From: Bacteroidota bacterium
GTDB taxonomy: Bacteria > Bacteroidota > Bacteroidia > B-17B0 > Aurantibacillaceae
Length of the DNA stretch: 64,000 bases
Assembly: GCA_016711805.1 (NCBI GenBank)
Contig: JADJSH010000008.1
Location: 1 to 64,000 of the forward strand
Direction of reading: 5' to 3'
Shown here: positions 52,943 to 62,378 of the stretch, one piece after another
Numbering within the stretch: position 1 is the stretch's first letter
Layout of the letters: every line of letters starts with the position of its first letter
The notes under the pieces: generated by a model
Databases searched by the model: none
What the model was told of the DNA's origin: nothing
What the model saw: the letters and a program-made list of their open reading frames with translations, nothing else
Translations under genes and position numbers: made by a program

Positions 52943-54418
52943 ATGGCATCAACACTTTTAGCAAACAAATTTGCTCCCGAAGGTTTAACGTATGATGATG
53001 TATTATTAGTTCCAGCTTATTCAGAAGTATTGCCTCGTGAGGTAAACATTTCTAGCCAGTTTACTAAAAACATCCGTATAAATTCTCCAATTGTTTCAGC
53101 AGCAATGGATACTGTTACTGAGTATCAAATGGCGATTACAATTGCACAGGAGGGTGGTATTGGTGTCTTGCATAAAAATATGACGATTGGTGAACAGGCA
53201 GCTCATGTGCGTAAAGTAAAACGTAGCGAAAGTGGGATGATTGTTGATCCGTTAACCATTCTTCAAACAGCTACCATAAATGATGCTTTAGCAATTATGG
53301 CAGAAAATAAAATTGGTGGTGTGCCAGTAGTGGATGCTGATAAAAAGTTTGTTGGAATTGTGACTAATCGTGATTTACGTTTCGAGAAAAATTTAAAACG
53401 TTTGGTGAAAGAAGTCATGACGCCTGCTAGTAAAGCAGTGACGGCTAAACAAGGTGTTACTTTAAAACAAGCCGAAGAAATTTTACAAGATCATAAAATT
53501 GAAAAATTACCTATCCTAGATAAAAACAATCGTTTAATTGGTTTAATTACTTATAAGGATATCATTAAAATTAAAGTACGTCCTAATGCTGCTAAAGATG
53601 ATAGAGGTAGATTAAGAGTGGCTGCCGCTGTTGGCGTTACTGCCGATACGATGGAGCGTGTAGATGCTTTAGTTGAAGCTGGTGTTGATGCTATTATTAT
53701 TGATACAGCTCATGGTCATTCCAAAGGAGTAATCATAAAATTAAAAGAAGTAAAAAAGAAATACAAAGATTTACAAGTAGTTGTTGGAAACATCGCTACT
53801 GGCGCTGCGGCATTAGATTTAATGAAAGCTGGTGCTGATGGTGTAAAAGTTGGTATTGGTCCTGGTTCTATTTGCACCACACGTGTTATTGCAGGTGTTG
53901 GTGTTCCTCAATTAACTGCTATTATGGAAGTAGCTGCTGCTTTAAAAGGTCGTTTACCAATTATTGCTGATGGTGGAATTCGTTATACAGGTGATATTGT
54001 AAAAGCTATTGCAGCTGGTGCACACACAGTGATGATGGGTGGTATGTTTGCAGGTGTTGAAGAGAGTCCAGGAGAGACCATTATTTTCGAAGGTCGTCAG
54101 TTTAAAGCTTACCGAGGAATGGGTTCGTTAGAAGCAATGCAAAAAGGTTCTAAAGATCGTTACTTCCAAGATGCAGAAGATGATATTAAGAAATTAGTAC
54201 CAGAAGGAATTAGTGGACGTGTTCCTTACAAAGGACATTTAGCAGATGTGATGTATCAATTAATTGGTGGTTTAAGAGCAGGAATGGGATATTGCGGTTC
54301 TAAAGATATTAAGGCTTTACAAAATGCTAAATTTACTCGCATTACCGCAGCAGGCGTTAAAGAAAGTCACCCACATGATGTTGTAATTACAAGAGAAGCT
54401 CCGAATTATACAAGATAG
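52943..54418 (+). CDS. guaB: IMP dehydrogenase GuaB
   Basis: Oxidises IMP to XMP with NAD, the first step to GMP. TIM-barrel start LTYDDVLLVPAYSEVLPREV, two CBS domains (about residues 95-210: DALAIMAENKIGGVPVVD and AEEILQDHKIEKLPILD), catalytic loop VGIGPGSICTTRVIAGVG with the active-site Cys (about residue 311), GGIRYTGDIVKAIAAGAHTVMMGGMFAG, and the flap YRGMGSLEAMQKGS. 491 residues. It stands alone; the peptide deformylase follows after about 110 bases. Confidence 0.97.
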   Translation: MASTLLANKFAPEGLTYDDVLLVPAYSEVLPREVNISSQFTKNIRINSPIVSAAMDTVTEYQMAITIAQEGGIGVLHKNMTIGEQAAHVRKVKRSESGMIVDPLTILQTATINDALAIMAENKIGGVPVVDADKKFVGIVTNRDLRFEKNLKRLVKEVMTPASKAVTAKQGVTLKQAEEILQDHKIEKLPILDKNNRLIGLITYKDIIKIKVRPNAAKDDRGRLRVAAAVGVTADTMERVDALVEAGVDAIIIDTAHGHSKGVIIKLKEVKKKYKDLQVVVGNIATGAAALDLMKAGADGVKVGIGPGSICTTRVIAGVGVPQLTAIMEVAAALKGRLPIIADGGIRYTGDIVKAIAAGAHTVMMGGMFAGVEESPGETIIFEGRQFKAYRGMGSLEAMQKGSKDRYFQDAEDDIKKLVPEGISGRVPYKGHLADVMYQLIGGLRAGMGYCGSKDIKALQNAKFTRITAAGVKESHPHDVVITREAPNYTR

Positions 54419-54527
54419 ATACAAGATTAAAGACGCATGATAAAAGATCAGGAAAAGCAATCTTAAATCTTTTATCTTAAATCTTTTGTCTAACAACTAA
54501 AACATTGAATTTAAAATAAAATAAAGA

Positions 54528-55127
54528 ATGGTATTACCAATAGTAGTTTACGGCGATCCGGTTTTAAGAAAAAAATGTGTTGACATTGATAAAGACTATC
54601 CTAATTTAGGGCAGTTTATTAAGGATATGTACGAAACCATGTACGAAGCTAATGGCGTAGGTTTAGCTGCTCCACAAGTTAATAAAGCCATTCGTTTATT
54701 TGTGGTAGATGCTTCCCCGTTTGCGGAAGTGGATGAAGATGAGGAACCAGAATTTACTGCTGAAGAAATGAAGCAAATGAATGGTTTCAAAAAAACATTT
54801 ATCAATGCACAAATATTAGAAGAAGTAGGCGAGGAGTGGAAATTTAATGAAGGTTGTTTAAGTATTCCTAAAATTAGAGAAGACGTATTGCGTAAACCAA
54901 CATTAACTATTGAATATTACGACGAGAATTTTAAAAAACATAAAGAGACCTATGATGGTGTGATTGCTCGTGTTATTCAGCATGAATACGATCATATTGA
55001 AGGTATTTTATTTACGGATAAAATTAATCCTTTTAAGCGTAAATTAATTGGAGGTAAATTAACCGATATTAGTAAAGGCAAATTCAGAGCAGATTATAAA
55101 ACAAGAGTGTTTCAACCTAAAAAATAA
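54528..55127 (+). CDS. def: Peptide deformylase Def
   Basis: Removes formyl from new N-termini. The three motifs are present: GVGLAAPQV (about residues 44-52), EGCLSIP with the metal-binding Cys, and QHEYDHIEGILF with the HExxH-type histidines. An acidic insert (AEVDEDEEPEFTAEEMKQMN, about residues 65-85) is common in Bacteroidota enzymes. 199 residues. The next gene begins two bases after its stop. Confidence 0.95.
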   Translation: MVLPIVVYGDPVLRKKCVDIDKDYPNLGQFIKDMYETMYEANGVGLAAPQVNKAIRLFVVDASPFAEVDEDEEPEFTAEEMKQMNGFKKTFINAQILEEVGEEWKFNEGCLSIPKIREDVLRKPTLTIEYYDENFKKHKETYDGVIARVIQHEYDHIEGILFTDKINPFKRKLIGGKLTDISKGKFRADYKTRVFQPKK

Positions 55128-55129
55128 TC

Positions 55130-55702
55130 ATGTTATATAAAATTGGATTTTTAATTTCAGGAATAGTGTTGTTTGCATCTTGTGGAAGTAATACTCCAGC
55201 AGAAAAACAACCAGTTGTTAAAAAAGATTCAGTCATAGTTCCATCAAATGATTGCCAAACATTATTTAAAGAAGCTAAAGCTGCCGATGATGTGTTGTTA
55301 AGAGCAACAACTGTTAACGGTAATGATGCCGAGAAAGCCATCATAGCTTTTTATAATTTCGCTAATATTTGCAAGGAAGATACCCTGGCACCCGTTTTTT
55401 TATTAAAAGCAGGACAAGTAGCACAAACTTTAAATAAATTTTCACAAGCTCAAGCCTTTTTTACAAAATGTATTGATGAGTTTCCGGATTTTAAAAATAG
55501 AGGCGCAGCTATATTTTTGTTAGCTCAATTGTATGATGATGCTACTAAATTAAACAATGAGGAAGAAGCCGCAAAATATTACCGCCAAGTAATTAGAGAA
55601 TATCCAAAAAGTGCTTTTGCAGAAGATGCCAAAGCTGCTATTAAAAATTTCGGCAAAACCGATGAGCAGTTGATTCAGGAGTTTTTAAAGAAGAATAAGT
55701 AG
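55130..55702 (+). CDS. TPR lipoprotein, BamD/YfiO-like (190 aa)
   Basis: The lipoprotein signal LISGIVLFASCGSN has its Cys at residue 18. After a short linker come helix pairs: AIIAFYNFANICKEDTLAPVFLLKAGQVAQTL, FSQAQAFFTKCIDEFPDFKNRGAAIFLLAQLY and EEAAKYYRQVIREYPKSAFAEDAKAAI, typical TPR repeats with the FPDF/YPKS signature. Likely a periplasm-facing scaffold; BamD-like by pattern, though shorter than BamD. It is co-transcribed with def. Confidence 0.8.
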   Translation: MLYKIGFLISGIVLFASCGSNTPAEKQPVVKKDSVIVPSNDCQTLFKEAKAADDVLLRATTVNGNDAEKAIIAFYNFANICKEDTLAPVFLLKAGQVAQTLNKFSQAQAFFTKCIDEFPDFKNRGAAIFLLAQLYDDATKLNNEEEAAKYYRQVIREYPKSAFAEDAKAAIKNFGKTDEQLIQEFLKKNK

Positions 55703-55780
55703 TATGTTCTTTAGCTGTTGATTTTATTAAGGATTAATATCAACATTGTATTTCATAAATAATAAGTTATTTTTTACTTA

Positions 55781-56085
55781 TTATTTTATATATAAATCAA
55801 TTTGATTAGCCTGTTTTTCCTTTATAGGAGACCAATCGTTACTACTATCGTTTTCACATTTTACTATGTACGTTTTGCCCTAAATTTAATATAATAGTGC
55901 CCGTTAGCGTCTGTAACTGCATTACTCCCTTCAAGTCCTTCAGTACTACCTATATGATAGTAAATTTTTACTTCTTGACCATAAAGTGGTATATTATTTT
56001 TTGAATAAACTATACCACTCACTTCAGTTTTTTTGCAACTTGCAAAAACTAAGATAATTGTAAATATAAATGCAATAAATTTCAT
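55781..56085 (-). pseudogene. Small lipoprotein with carboxypeptidase-like fold, one frameshift
   Basis: The signal FIFTIILVFASC gives a lipid-bearing Cys at residue 17. VSGIVYSKNNIPLYGQEVKIYY and NAVTDANGHYYIKFRA fit a carboxypeptidase regulatory-like beta-sandwich. Adding one base to the TTTT run at 55873-55876 extends the frame through YIVKCENDSSNDWSPIKEKQ to ...IDLYIK, with a stop at 55781, giving about 101 residues. It follows the OMP-like gene by three bases on the same strand. Confidence 0.65.
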
Positions 56086-56088
56086 ACT

Positions 56089-56793
56089 CTAAAACCAATG
56101 AAATCTATCATTTGGATTGGCGATTTTTTTAGCTAGTTTTCCGTAAGGGAAAGTTACTTTTAGTCCGGCAGTGTAACAAACATCCATAATGTTAATCGCT
56201 TCTTCTTCTCTTCCAACACGCATTCTGTAATCAAGGTATACTCCTAGAATTCCAAAATTATGTTCTAAGCCAGTCCCTAAATTAAGGCCTAACCAATTAT
56301 TTTTAACAATTGAGTTTACTTTGTAATACTCTCTTAATCCAAGATAATCCGATTCCCCCGTAAAAAATCCTCTGTAAGTATTATAACTAAAACCAACAAA
56401 TGGATAGAGTAACGTTTTTTTGTTAGGGAATTTTGCCATGATCTCTAGATTAATTTCATAGGAACTTGCATTTACATCTAACCAAGTTGGTTTAATATTG
56501 GTTGGTTGAAATCGTGAATATAAAGTGGATATTCTTACAAAATCACTTGCTTCGTAGGTTAAGCCAGCACAATAACCTGGTTCGTTGTTTTTTTCTTTTA
56601 TATTTCTTGCTAGGTAAATCACACTTAAATTAGCCCCAGCTTTTAAACTCCAACGAGTATAAACTGGCTCTTTGTATTTTTTTGAAGGTGTAACGCTATT
56701 TGTTTTAGCCGTTTTTGTTGCTTGAGAAAAAGCGGAATTTGTCAATAATAGCATTAACGACAAGCAAATGAAAATGAAAGATTTTTTTAGCAT
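56089..56793 (-). CDS. Outer-membrane beta-barrel-like protein (234 aa)
   Basis: A signal peptide (MLKKSFIFICLSLMLLLTNS, cleavage near AFSQ) precedes alternating strands (SLKAGANLSVIYLA, RISTLYSRFQP, NLGTGLEHNFGILGVYLDYRMRVGREE, YTAGLKVTFPYGKL), as in porin-like or OmpW-like barrels of Bacteroidota. It ends in FHWF, and a final aromatic residue is common in outer-membrane barrels. It is the first gene of a two-gene unit with the small lipoprotein. Function unknown. Confidence 0.7.
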   Translation of the reverse strand: MLKKSFIFICLSLMLLLTNSAFSQATKTAKTNSVTPSKKYKEPVYTRWSLKAGANLSVIYLARNIKEKNNEPGYCAGLTYEASDFVRISTLYSRFQPTNIKPTWLDVNASSYEINLEIMAKFPNKKTLLYPFVGFSYNTYRGFFTGESDYLGLREYYKVNSIVKNNWLGLNLGTGLEHNFGILGVYLDYRMRVGREEEAINIMDVCYTAGLKVTFPYGKLAKKIANPNDRFHWF

Positions 56794-56870
56794 AATCTAA
56801 TTTAGTGAATAAAACTCAACTAAAACAACAAATTGGTAAGTGGTTTAGTTTAGCCAATAAGTGGCTAATT

Positions 56871-59291
56871 TTAGCGTAAAACCGCCCCTAATTTTTCGGT
56901 ATAAGTTTTAATTAACTTTTGCATCACATTATCTATTTGCTTATCGTTTAAAGTTGCTTCTTCGTCTTGCAACATAAAACTCACCGCATACGATTTTTTA
57001 CCAGCCTCTAATTTATCGCCTTCGTAAATGTCGAATAAATTAACTGACTTTAAAAGTTTACGTTCTGCATTATAGGCTAATTCTTCTAACTCTTTGTAAG
57101 TGATTTTTTTGTCTAATAATAATGCTAAATCCCTGCGAACTGCTGGAAATTTTGGAATTTCGGCAAACTCTAATTTAGTTTTACCTATCAATGCTAATAC
57201 ATTATCCCAATTAAAATCGGCATAAAAAACGTCCGCATTTACATCCATCTTTTTGCAGATAGCTTTTTCAACTAAGCCAAAGCTTACTAAGTGTTTGTTT
57301 TTTTGTGCGTAAGATAAACCATAACTAAAGTTAGAGTCGCTTAACTCGCTCATTTTAAATTTGATAGACAGTTTATTTAAAATAGATTCTATGCAAGATT
57401 TGATATAAGCAAAATCCACTTTATTGTTTTCTCCATAAGGATTCTCAGCATATTTTCTTCCAGTAACAAACAAGGTTAAATGTTTTGTTTCGGCATATTT
57501 AAAATCAGAATCCACTTTCTCATAAGTTTTCCCGAATTCAAATAATTTTAAATCAGCTTGCTTACGATTGATATTATAGGCTAATGATTCTAAACCACCA
57601 AATAACATAGTATTTCTCATCACATTCAAATCAGCACTTAAAGGGTTTAAAATTTTCACTAAAGGAGTTCCTTCCGTGTAATAAGATTCTTTAGTTAAAG
57701 ATAATCCCATCATTTCATTATAACCAAAACCAATTAATAAGTTGGCAGTGGTGTTTTCAGTTGCTGTTGCTTTTTCTCTATCGGCAAAGTTAGCAGTGAA
57801 TTTTATTTGAGTACTTTCTTCAACATTGTTGTAGCCATATATACGCATCACTTCTTCAATCACATCCGCTTCGCGAGTCACATCTGTTTTGTATTGAGGC
57901 ACAGATAATAATAAACCGTCATTGCCTTCTGTAACAACAGAAATACCCAAAGACGTAATGATATGTCGTATAATTGCTCTATCAATCTCTTTCCCAATTA
58001 AAGCCTGGCAATTAGAGTAAGAAAAGGCAACTTGAAACGGTTCTAATTTTTCAGGATAGTGATCTACAATATCCATACTTAAAACACCACCAGCACATTC
58101 AAAAATTAAAGCCGCTGCACGTTTTAAAGCTACAATCGTCATTTCTGGATCGGTACCTCTCTCAAAACGGAAACTACTATCTGTTTTTAAACCATGTTGT
58201 TTGCTTGTTTTACGAACAAAAGCAGGATTGAAGTAAGCAGCTTCTAAAAAGATAGATGCTGTTTTTTCGCTTACCCCACTATCTAAACCTCCAAAAACAC
58301 CAGCCATACACATGGGTTCTGATTCATTACAAATCATCAAATCGTTATCTTGTAAAGTGCGCTCTGTGCCATCTAAGGTTTTAAATTTTGTGTTTCCTAA
58401 ACCAGTTTTCACCACAATTTTATTGCCTTTAATTTTCTCTAAATCAAACGCATGTAATGGTTGTCCTAAATCATGTAACACAAAATTGGTAATATCTACA
58501 ATATTATTGATGGGACGTAAGCCAATTGCCAACAAATAATTTTTTAACCAATCAGGCGATGGTTTAACAGTAATACCCGAAATTACTAGGCAGCTATAGC
58601 GTTTACAAGCTTCTGTGTTTTCAACTTTAATTTCAACTTTATTAATATTACTTGCTTCTGGTAATTCAAAAATATTATGTAAGTGTGCTTGATGAGAGTT
58701 GCTGTTTGATTTACAATTTAAAATAGCCGCTAAATCTCTGGCTACACCATAATGCGAAGCCGCGTCAGCACGGTTAGGAGTCAATCCAATTTCTAAAATC
58801 GAATCATTTTCTAATTTAAAAAATTCTGCTGCAGGAGTCCCAACAACGGCATCGTTTGGTAAAATTAAAATTCCATCGTGGCTAGTTCCTAATCCAATTT
58901 CATCTTCGGCGCAAATCATTCCTTCGCTGGCAGCACCACGTATTTTAGACTTTTTAATTTCAAATGGCTCGCCAGTGGTTGGATATAATTTAGCGCCAAT
59001 CATGGCTACTAATACTTTTTGTCCGGCAGCTACATTTGGTGCACCACATACAATGTTTAATAATTCTGGTCCGCCAACGTTAACCTTAGTAATACTTAAT
59101 TTATCGGCATCAGGATGTTTTTCTTTCTCAACAACTTCTCCTATAACGATACCTTTTAAGCCACCTTTCACACTTTCAAAAGATTCAATGCCTTCTACTT
59201 CTAATCCAGAAGAGGTTAGGTATTCGTCAACTTGTTCAGGCGTTAAATCAATATCAATTAAGGTTTTTAACCAGTTATAGGAAATTTTCAT
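56871..59291 (-). CDS. pheT: Phenylalanine--tRNA ligase beta subunit PheT
   Basis: The start is set at MKISYNWLKTLIDIDLTPEQV (59289-59291); the open frame 13 codons upstream lacks family sequence. Domains in order: B1, an EMAP/tRNA-binding insert (about 40-150, IVIGEVVEKEKHPDADKLSITKVNVG, QKVLVAMIGAKL), B3/B4 (about 210-390, NIVDITNFVLHDLGQPLHAFD), B5 (about 405-480, with YKTDVTREADVIEEVMRIYGYN), the core (about 490-700), and the C-terminal anticodon-binding FDX-ACB domain (FPAVRRDLALLLDKKITYKELEE). About 806 residues. The alpha subunit gene is not adjacent. Confidence 0.96.
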   Translation of the reverse strand: MKISYNWLKTLIDIDLTPEQVDEYLTSSGLEVEGIESFESVKGGLKGIVIGEVVEKEKHPDADKLSITKVNVGGPELLNIVCGAPNVAAGQKVLVAMIGAKLYPTTGEPFEIKKSKIRGAASEGMICAEDEIGLGTSHDGILILPNDAVVGTPAAEFFKLENDSILEIGLTPNRADAASHYGVARDLAAILNCKSNSNSHQAHLHNIFELPEASNINKVEIKVENTEACKRYSCLVISGITVKPSPDWLKNYLLAIGLRPINNIVDITNFVLHDLGQPLHAFDLEKIKGNKIVVKTGLGNTKFKTLDGTERTLQDNDLMICNESEPMCMAGVFGGLDSGVSEKTASIFLEAAYFNPAFVRKTSKQHGLKTDSSFRFERGTDPEMTIVALKRAAALIFECAGGVLSMDIVDHYPEKLEPFQVAFSYSNCQALIGKEIDRAIIRHIITSLGISVVTEGNDGLLLSVPQYKTDVTREADVIEEVMRIYGYNNVEESTQIKFTANFADREKATATENTTANLLIGFGYNEMMGLSLTKESYYTEGTPLVKILNPLSADLNVMRNTMLFGGLESLAYNINRKQADLKLFEFGKTYEKVDSDFKYAETKHLTLFVTGRKYAENPYGENNKVDFAYIKSCIESILNKLSIKFKMSELSDSNFSYGLSYAQKNKHLVSFGLVEKAICKKMDVNADVFYADFNWDNVLALIGKTKLEFAEIPKFPAVRRDLALLLDKKITYKELEELAYNAERKLLKSVNLFDIYEGDKLEAGKKSYAVSFMLQDEEATLNDKQIDNVMQKLIKTYTEKLGAVLR

Positions 59292-59358
59292 TGTGTTTTG
59301 AGCTATAATTATAAAGGGGTAAAAATACAAAAAAAATATAGGTATTTTAGAAGAAATG

Positions 59359-59498
59359 AGTCACATAGAGACATAGGAAAAATAGTAGAAGTAAAAGGAT
59401 AGAAAACTAGTTTTTAAACATAGTTTGCTATATGAAAAGCGAAGCTTCTATCTATAAACTCAAGTCTAATTGTTCTAAACCTATGTATCTATGTGACT
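59359..59498. repeat. 140-bp unit with 19-bp inverted ends (MITE-like)
   Basis: AGTCACATAGAGACATAGG (59359-59377) and CCTATGTATCTATGTGACT (59480-59498) are reverse complements with one mismatch. The interior is A/T-rich without a gene. It separates the divergent pheT and tsaC-like genes. Confidence 0.6.
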
Positions 59499-59518
59499 AA
59501 AAACTAAACATAGTTCAT

Positions 59519-59526
59519 TATATTTG
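59519..59526 (+). promoter_or_regulatory. -7 promoter box (TATATTTG) directly before the TC-AMP synthase gene
   Basis: TATATTTG at 59519-59526 fits the -7 consensus and lies only four bases before the GTG start, so the transcript may be leaderless or nearly so. Confidence 0.45.
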
Positions 59527-59530
59527 CCTC

Positions 59531-60484
59531 GTGGCAGAAATAGGGAAAAACATATTAACAGCGAAGAATTATCTTGAGAAAGAAGAGTTAGTTGCCATTC
59601 CCACTGAGACGGTTTATGGTTTGGCTGCCAATGCTTTAAATCCAATTGCCGTCGCAAAGATTTTTGAAGCTAAAGAGCGCCCTACATTTGATCCTTTAAT
59701 TGTTCATACACATTCGTTAAAAGAAGTACAAAATTTTGTAACCAACATTCATCCTTCTTTATTGAAGTTAGCTGAAGCATTTTGGCCAGGACCATTGACT
59801 TTATTACTTCCTAAAAAAGAGATCATTCCTAGTTTGGTAACATCTGGTTTGGATAGAGTAGGTGTGAGAGTTCCCAACCATGCTTTAACGTTAGAATTAT
59901 TAGCTCAGTTAGATTTTCCTTTAGCAGCTCCAAGCGCCAATCCGTTCGGATATATTAGTCCTACAACAGCAGAGCATGTTGAGAAACAATTAGGAATGAG
60001 AATTCCATATATTTTGGATGGAGGAAGTTGTACAGTTGGTTTAGAATCAACTATTGTTGGTGAAGAGAATGGAGAAATTATTATTTACCGTTTGGGTGGT
60101 TTATCTATTGATGAAATTGAAACAATTGTAGGAAAAGTATCTGTGCAATTAAATCAATCAAGTAACCCCAAAGCACCGGGACAATTAAAAAGTCATTATG
60201 CGCCAAAAAAGCCTGTATATATTGGCAACTTAAATGAATTACAAAAGCAATATTCTGATAAAAAAATTGGGGCTATTGTTTTTGGAAATGATATAAAACT
60301 AAATGAATCCATTCTTATAAAGAATTTATCTTCAACCAAAAACTATCAAGAAGCCTCTGCTAATTTATTTTCTTTTTTAAGAGAATTGGATGAAGCAGAT
60401 GTGGCTGTTATTATTTCTGAATTATTACCCGAAACTGGATTGGGTTTAGCAATTAACGATAGATTGAGAAGGGCTTCGGCTTGA
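59531..60484 (+). CDS. Threonylcarbamoyl-AMP synthase (Sua5/TsaC family, 317 aa)
   Basis: Makes threonylcarbamoyl-AMP for t6A in tRNA. The YrdC domain is complete: LVAIPTETVYGLAANAL (about residues 19-35), IFEAKERPTFDPLIVH, WPGPLTLLLPKK, GVRVPNHALTLELL, FPLAAPSANPFGYISPTTAEHV, and STIVGEENGEIIIYRLG. The C-terminal Sua5 extension (APGQLKSHYAPKKPV then a Rossmann-like part) makes it the long YwlC/Sua5 type. The start is GTG at 59531; no later start leaves the fold intact. Confidence 0.93.
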   Translation: MAEIGKNILTAKNYLEKEELVAIPTETVYGLAANALNPIAVAKIFEAKERPTFDPLIVHTHSLKEVQNFVTNIHPSLLKLAEAFWPGPLTLLLPKKEIIPSLVTSGLDRVGVRVPNHALTLELLAQLDFPLAAPSANPFGYISPTTAEHVEKQLGMRIPYILDGGSCTVGLESTIVGEENGEIIIYRLGGLSIDEIETIVGKVSVQLNQSSNPKAPGQLKSHYAPKKPVYIGNLNELQKQYSDKKIGAIVFGNDIKLNESILIKNLSSTKNYQEASANLFSFLRELDEADVAVIISELLPETGLGLAINDRLRRASA

Positions 60485-60558
60485 TAATTTGATAGGTGTA
60501 AAACTTTCAAATAGCAGTACTTTACTAATCTTCAAATATTCCTTACCTTTACCATGTT

Positions 60559-61281
60559 ATGTCAAAGATTACAGTTGCAATAGATGGTTATTCTTCGTGC
60601 GGAAAAAGCACATTAGCTAAGCAATTAGCTCAAAAGCTAAATTATAATTATATTGATACTGGTGCGATGTATAGAGCAGTAACTATTTACTGTTTAAGAA
60701 ATGATGTAATTAAAGATTCAGTTGTTAATCTTCCGAAATTATTAGATTGTTTAAATGAAATTCATGTTTCATTTGTTTATAATACAGTTACCAAAACATC
60801 CGAAGTGTTTTTAAATGGCGAACATGTGGAGCGTGAAATCCGAACAATGGAAGTTGCTAATAATGTAAGTGCCATCAGTTCTATTAAGCAAGTTCGCGAA
60901 AAAATGGTGATTCTTCAGCGCGAAATGGGCAAGAATAAAGGTGTGATTATGGATGGTAGAGATATTGGTTCTCATGTGTTTCCTGATGCTGAATTGAAAT
61001 TGTTTATGACCGCTGATAATGATGTGAGAACACAACGTCGCTTAGATGAATTAAGTAGTAAAGGCGAGCATCATACTTTTGAAGATGTGAAACGTAATCT
61101 AGAAAAACGTGATCACGACGATACTACTCGTAAAGAAAATCCTTTAATACAGGCTGAAGATGCTATTATTTTAGATAATACAGATATTAGCAAAGAAGAA
61201 CAATTGAACTTTGTCTTAAAATTAATCAATGATTTATTGTTGACTAAAGACGAGTTTAATAAGCCTTTAGCGAAGCATTAA
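60559..61281 (+). CDS. cmk: Cytidylate kinase Cmk
   Basis: Phosphorylates CMP and dCMP. P-loop IDGYSSCGKSTLAKQLAQKL (about residues 8-27; GxxxxGKS), YIDTGAMYRAVTIY, VMDGRDIGSHVFPDAELKLFMTA, and the lid region with RRLDELSSKGEHHTFEDVKRNLEKRDHDDTTR followed by PLIQAEDAIILDNTD. The 240 residues are slightly longer than usual because of a C-terminal tail. ATG at 60559, 75 bases after the TC-AMP synthase gene. Confidence 0.95.
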   Translation: MSKITVAIDGYSSCGKSTLAKQLAQKLNYNYIDTGAMYRAVTIYCLRNDVIKDSVVNLPKLLDCLNEIHVSFVYNTVTKTSEVFLNGEHVEREIRTMEVANNVSAISSIKQVREKMVILQREMGKNKGVIMDGRDIGSHVFPDAELKLFMTADNDVRTQRRLDELSSKGEHHTFEDVKRNLEKRDHDDTTRKENPLIQAEDAIILDNTDISKEEQLNFVLKLINDLLLTKDEFNKPLAKH

Positions 61282-61334
61282 TTTATTATTAGGTGGAGTC
61301 CTTTGACTTAGCTAATGATAAACTTAGTCGATGC

Positions 61335-62300
61335 TTAAACTCCAACCATTTTTTGATGATCGAAATCCCACACTTTTAATTTTAAACAAGCCCAAATATC
61401 TTTTGGCTTTAAGGAAGTTGTTTTAGCATTTCTCATTTCAGGAATAGCATCCCATACTTCTGGCAACCTGTAAAACGGAATACGTGAATTCATGTGATGA
61501 ATGTGATGATATCCAATGTTTGCTGTTACCCAGTGCATAAAAGGATTTAAAGGCATATAGCTAGATGAATCTAAAGCGGCTCCTTCATATGTCCAATCTT
61601 CATTACCTACAAAAGTAACTGTGGGAAAATTGTGTTGAGCGTAAAACATATAGCTTCCCATAGCTCCTGAAATGAAATGAGGAATAGCGCATAATAAAAT
61701 CCATGTTTGCCATCCTAAAAAGTAAAACACAGCAACTTGATAAGTTAAATGAAGAATTAAGCCAACTAACGAATCTATATTTTTACTAAAGCGATTAATC
61801 ATTGATTTAATACACATACCATACATGAATGTGAAAATGTAACCAAACAAAATAGTAAGTGGATGACGGATAAATAAATAATGGCGTTTTTCTCCTGCAC
61901 TTAAATTGTCAAATTTATGTTTTGTATAAATAGGATAGGAGCCAATACTAGCACTAAATAGTTTGCAATTATTTTTGTGGTGGTAGTCATGACTTGCACT
62001 CCAAATCCCTGTAGGTGCTAATACATAGAATCCAAAAATTGTAAAAATTAAATTAGCCAATGGCGATCTATCTAAAATAGCTTTGTGTTGGTGGTCATGG
62101 TAAATCACAAACATTCTAACGATTACTAAACCCGCAAAAATGCTGCATGCTAATTTTAAAGTCCAATGAAAATTATAAACGGTTCCAAATAAAGCGGCAA
62201 TTAAAATAACAAGAGTAGAAATTGTATAGAACCAACTTTTTGCACGGTTTTCTTTTGCAAAAGGTTTAGTGGCTAATATGAGTTGTTTCCCTTGTAACAT
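61335..62300 (-). CDS. Membrane fatty acid desaturase/hydroxylase-like protein (321 aa)
   Basis: Three histidine boxes for the di-iron site: IYHDHQHKAIL (about residues 68-78), ASHDYHHKNN (about 103-112) and YHHIHHMNSRIPFYRLPE (about 264-281). Four or more membrane helices lie between them (TISTLVILIAALFGTVYNF, LIFTIFGFYVLAP, QVAVFYFLGWQTWILLCAIPHF). It probably inserts a double bond or hydroxyl into an acyl chain or carotenoid-like lipid in the inner membrane; regiospecificity cannot be read from sequence. Confidence 0.85.
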   Translation of the reverse strand: MLQGKQLILATKPFAKENRAKSWFYTISTLVILIAALFGTVYNFHWTLKLACSIFAGLVIVRMFVIYHDHQHKAILDRSPLANLIFTIFGFYVLAPTGIWSASHDYHHKNNCKLFSASIGSYPIYTKHKFDNLSAGEKRHYLFIRHPLTILFGYIFTFMYGMCIKSMINRFSKNIDSLVGLILHLTYQVAVFYFLGWQTWILLCAIPHFISGAMGSYMFYAQHNFPTVTFVGNEDWTYEGAALDSSSYMPLNPFMHWVTANIGYHHIHHMNSRIPFYRLPEVWDAIPEMRNAKTTSLKPKDIWACLKLKVWDFDHQKMVGV

Positions 62301-62378
62301 TTAAAGTGTAAAGATACCATGTAAACCGAGTTTTTACAAAAAAGTTGAGGAATATATTAAAAATCAGTATTTAATAAA

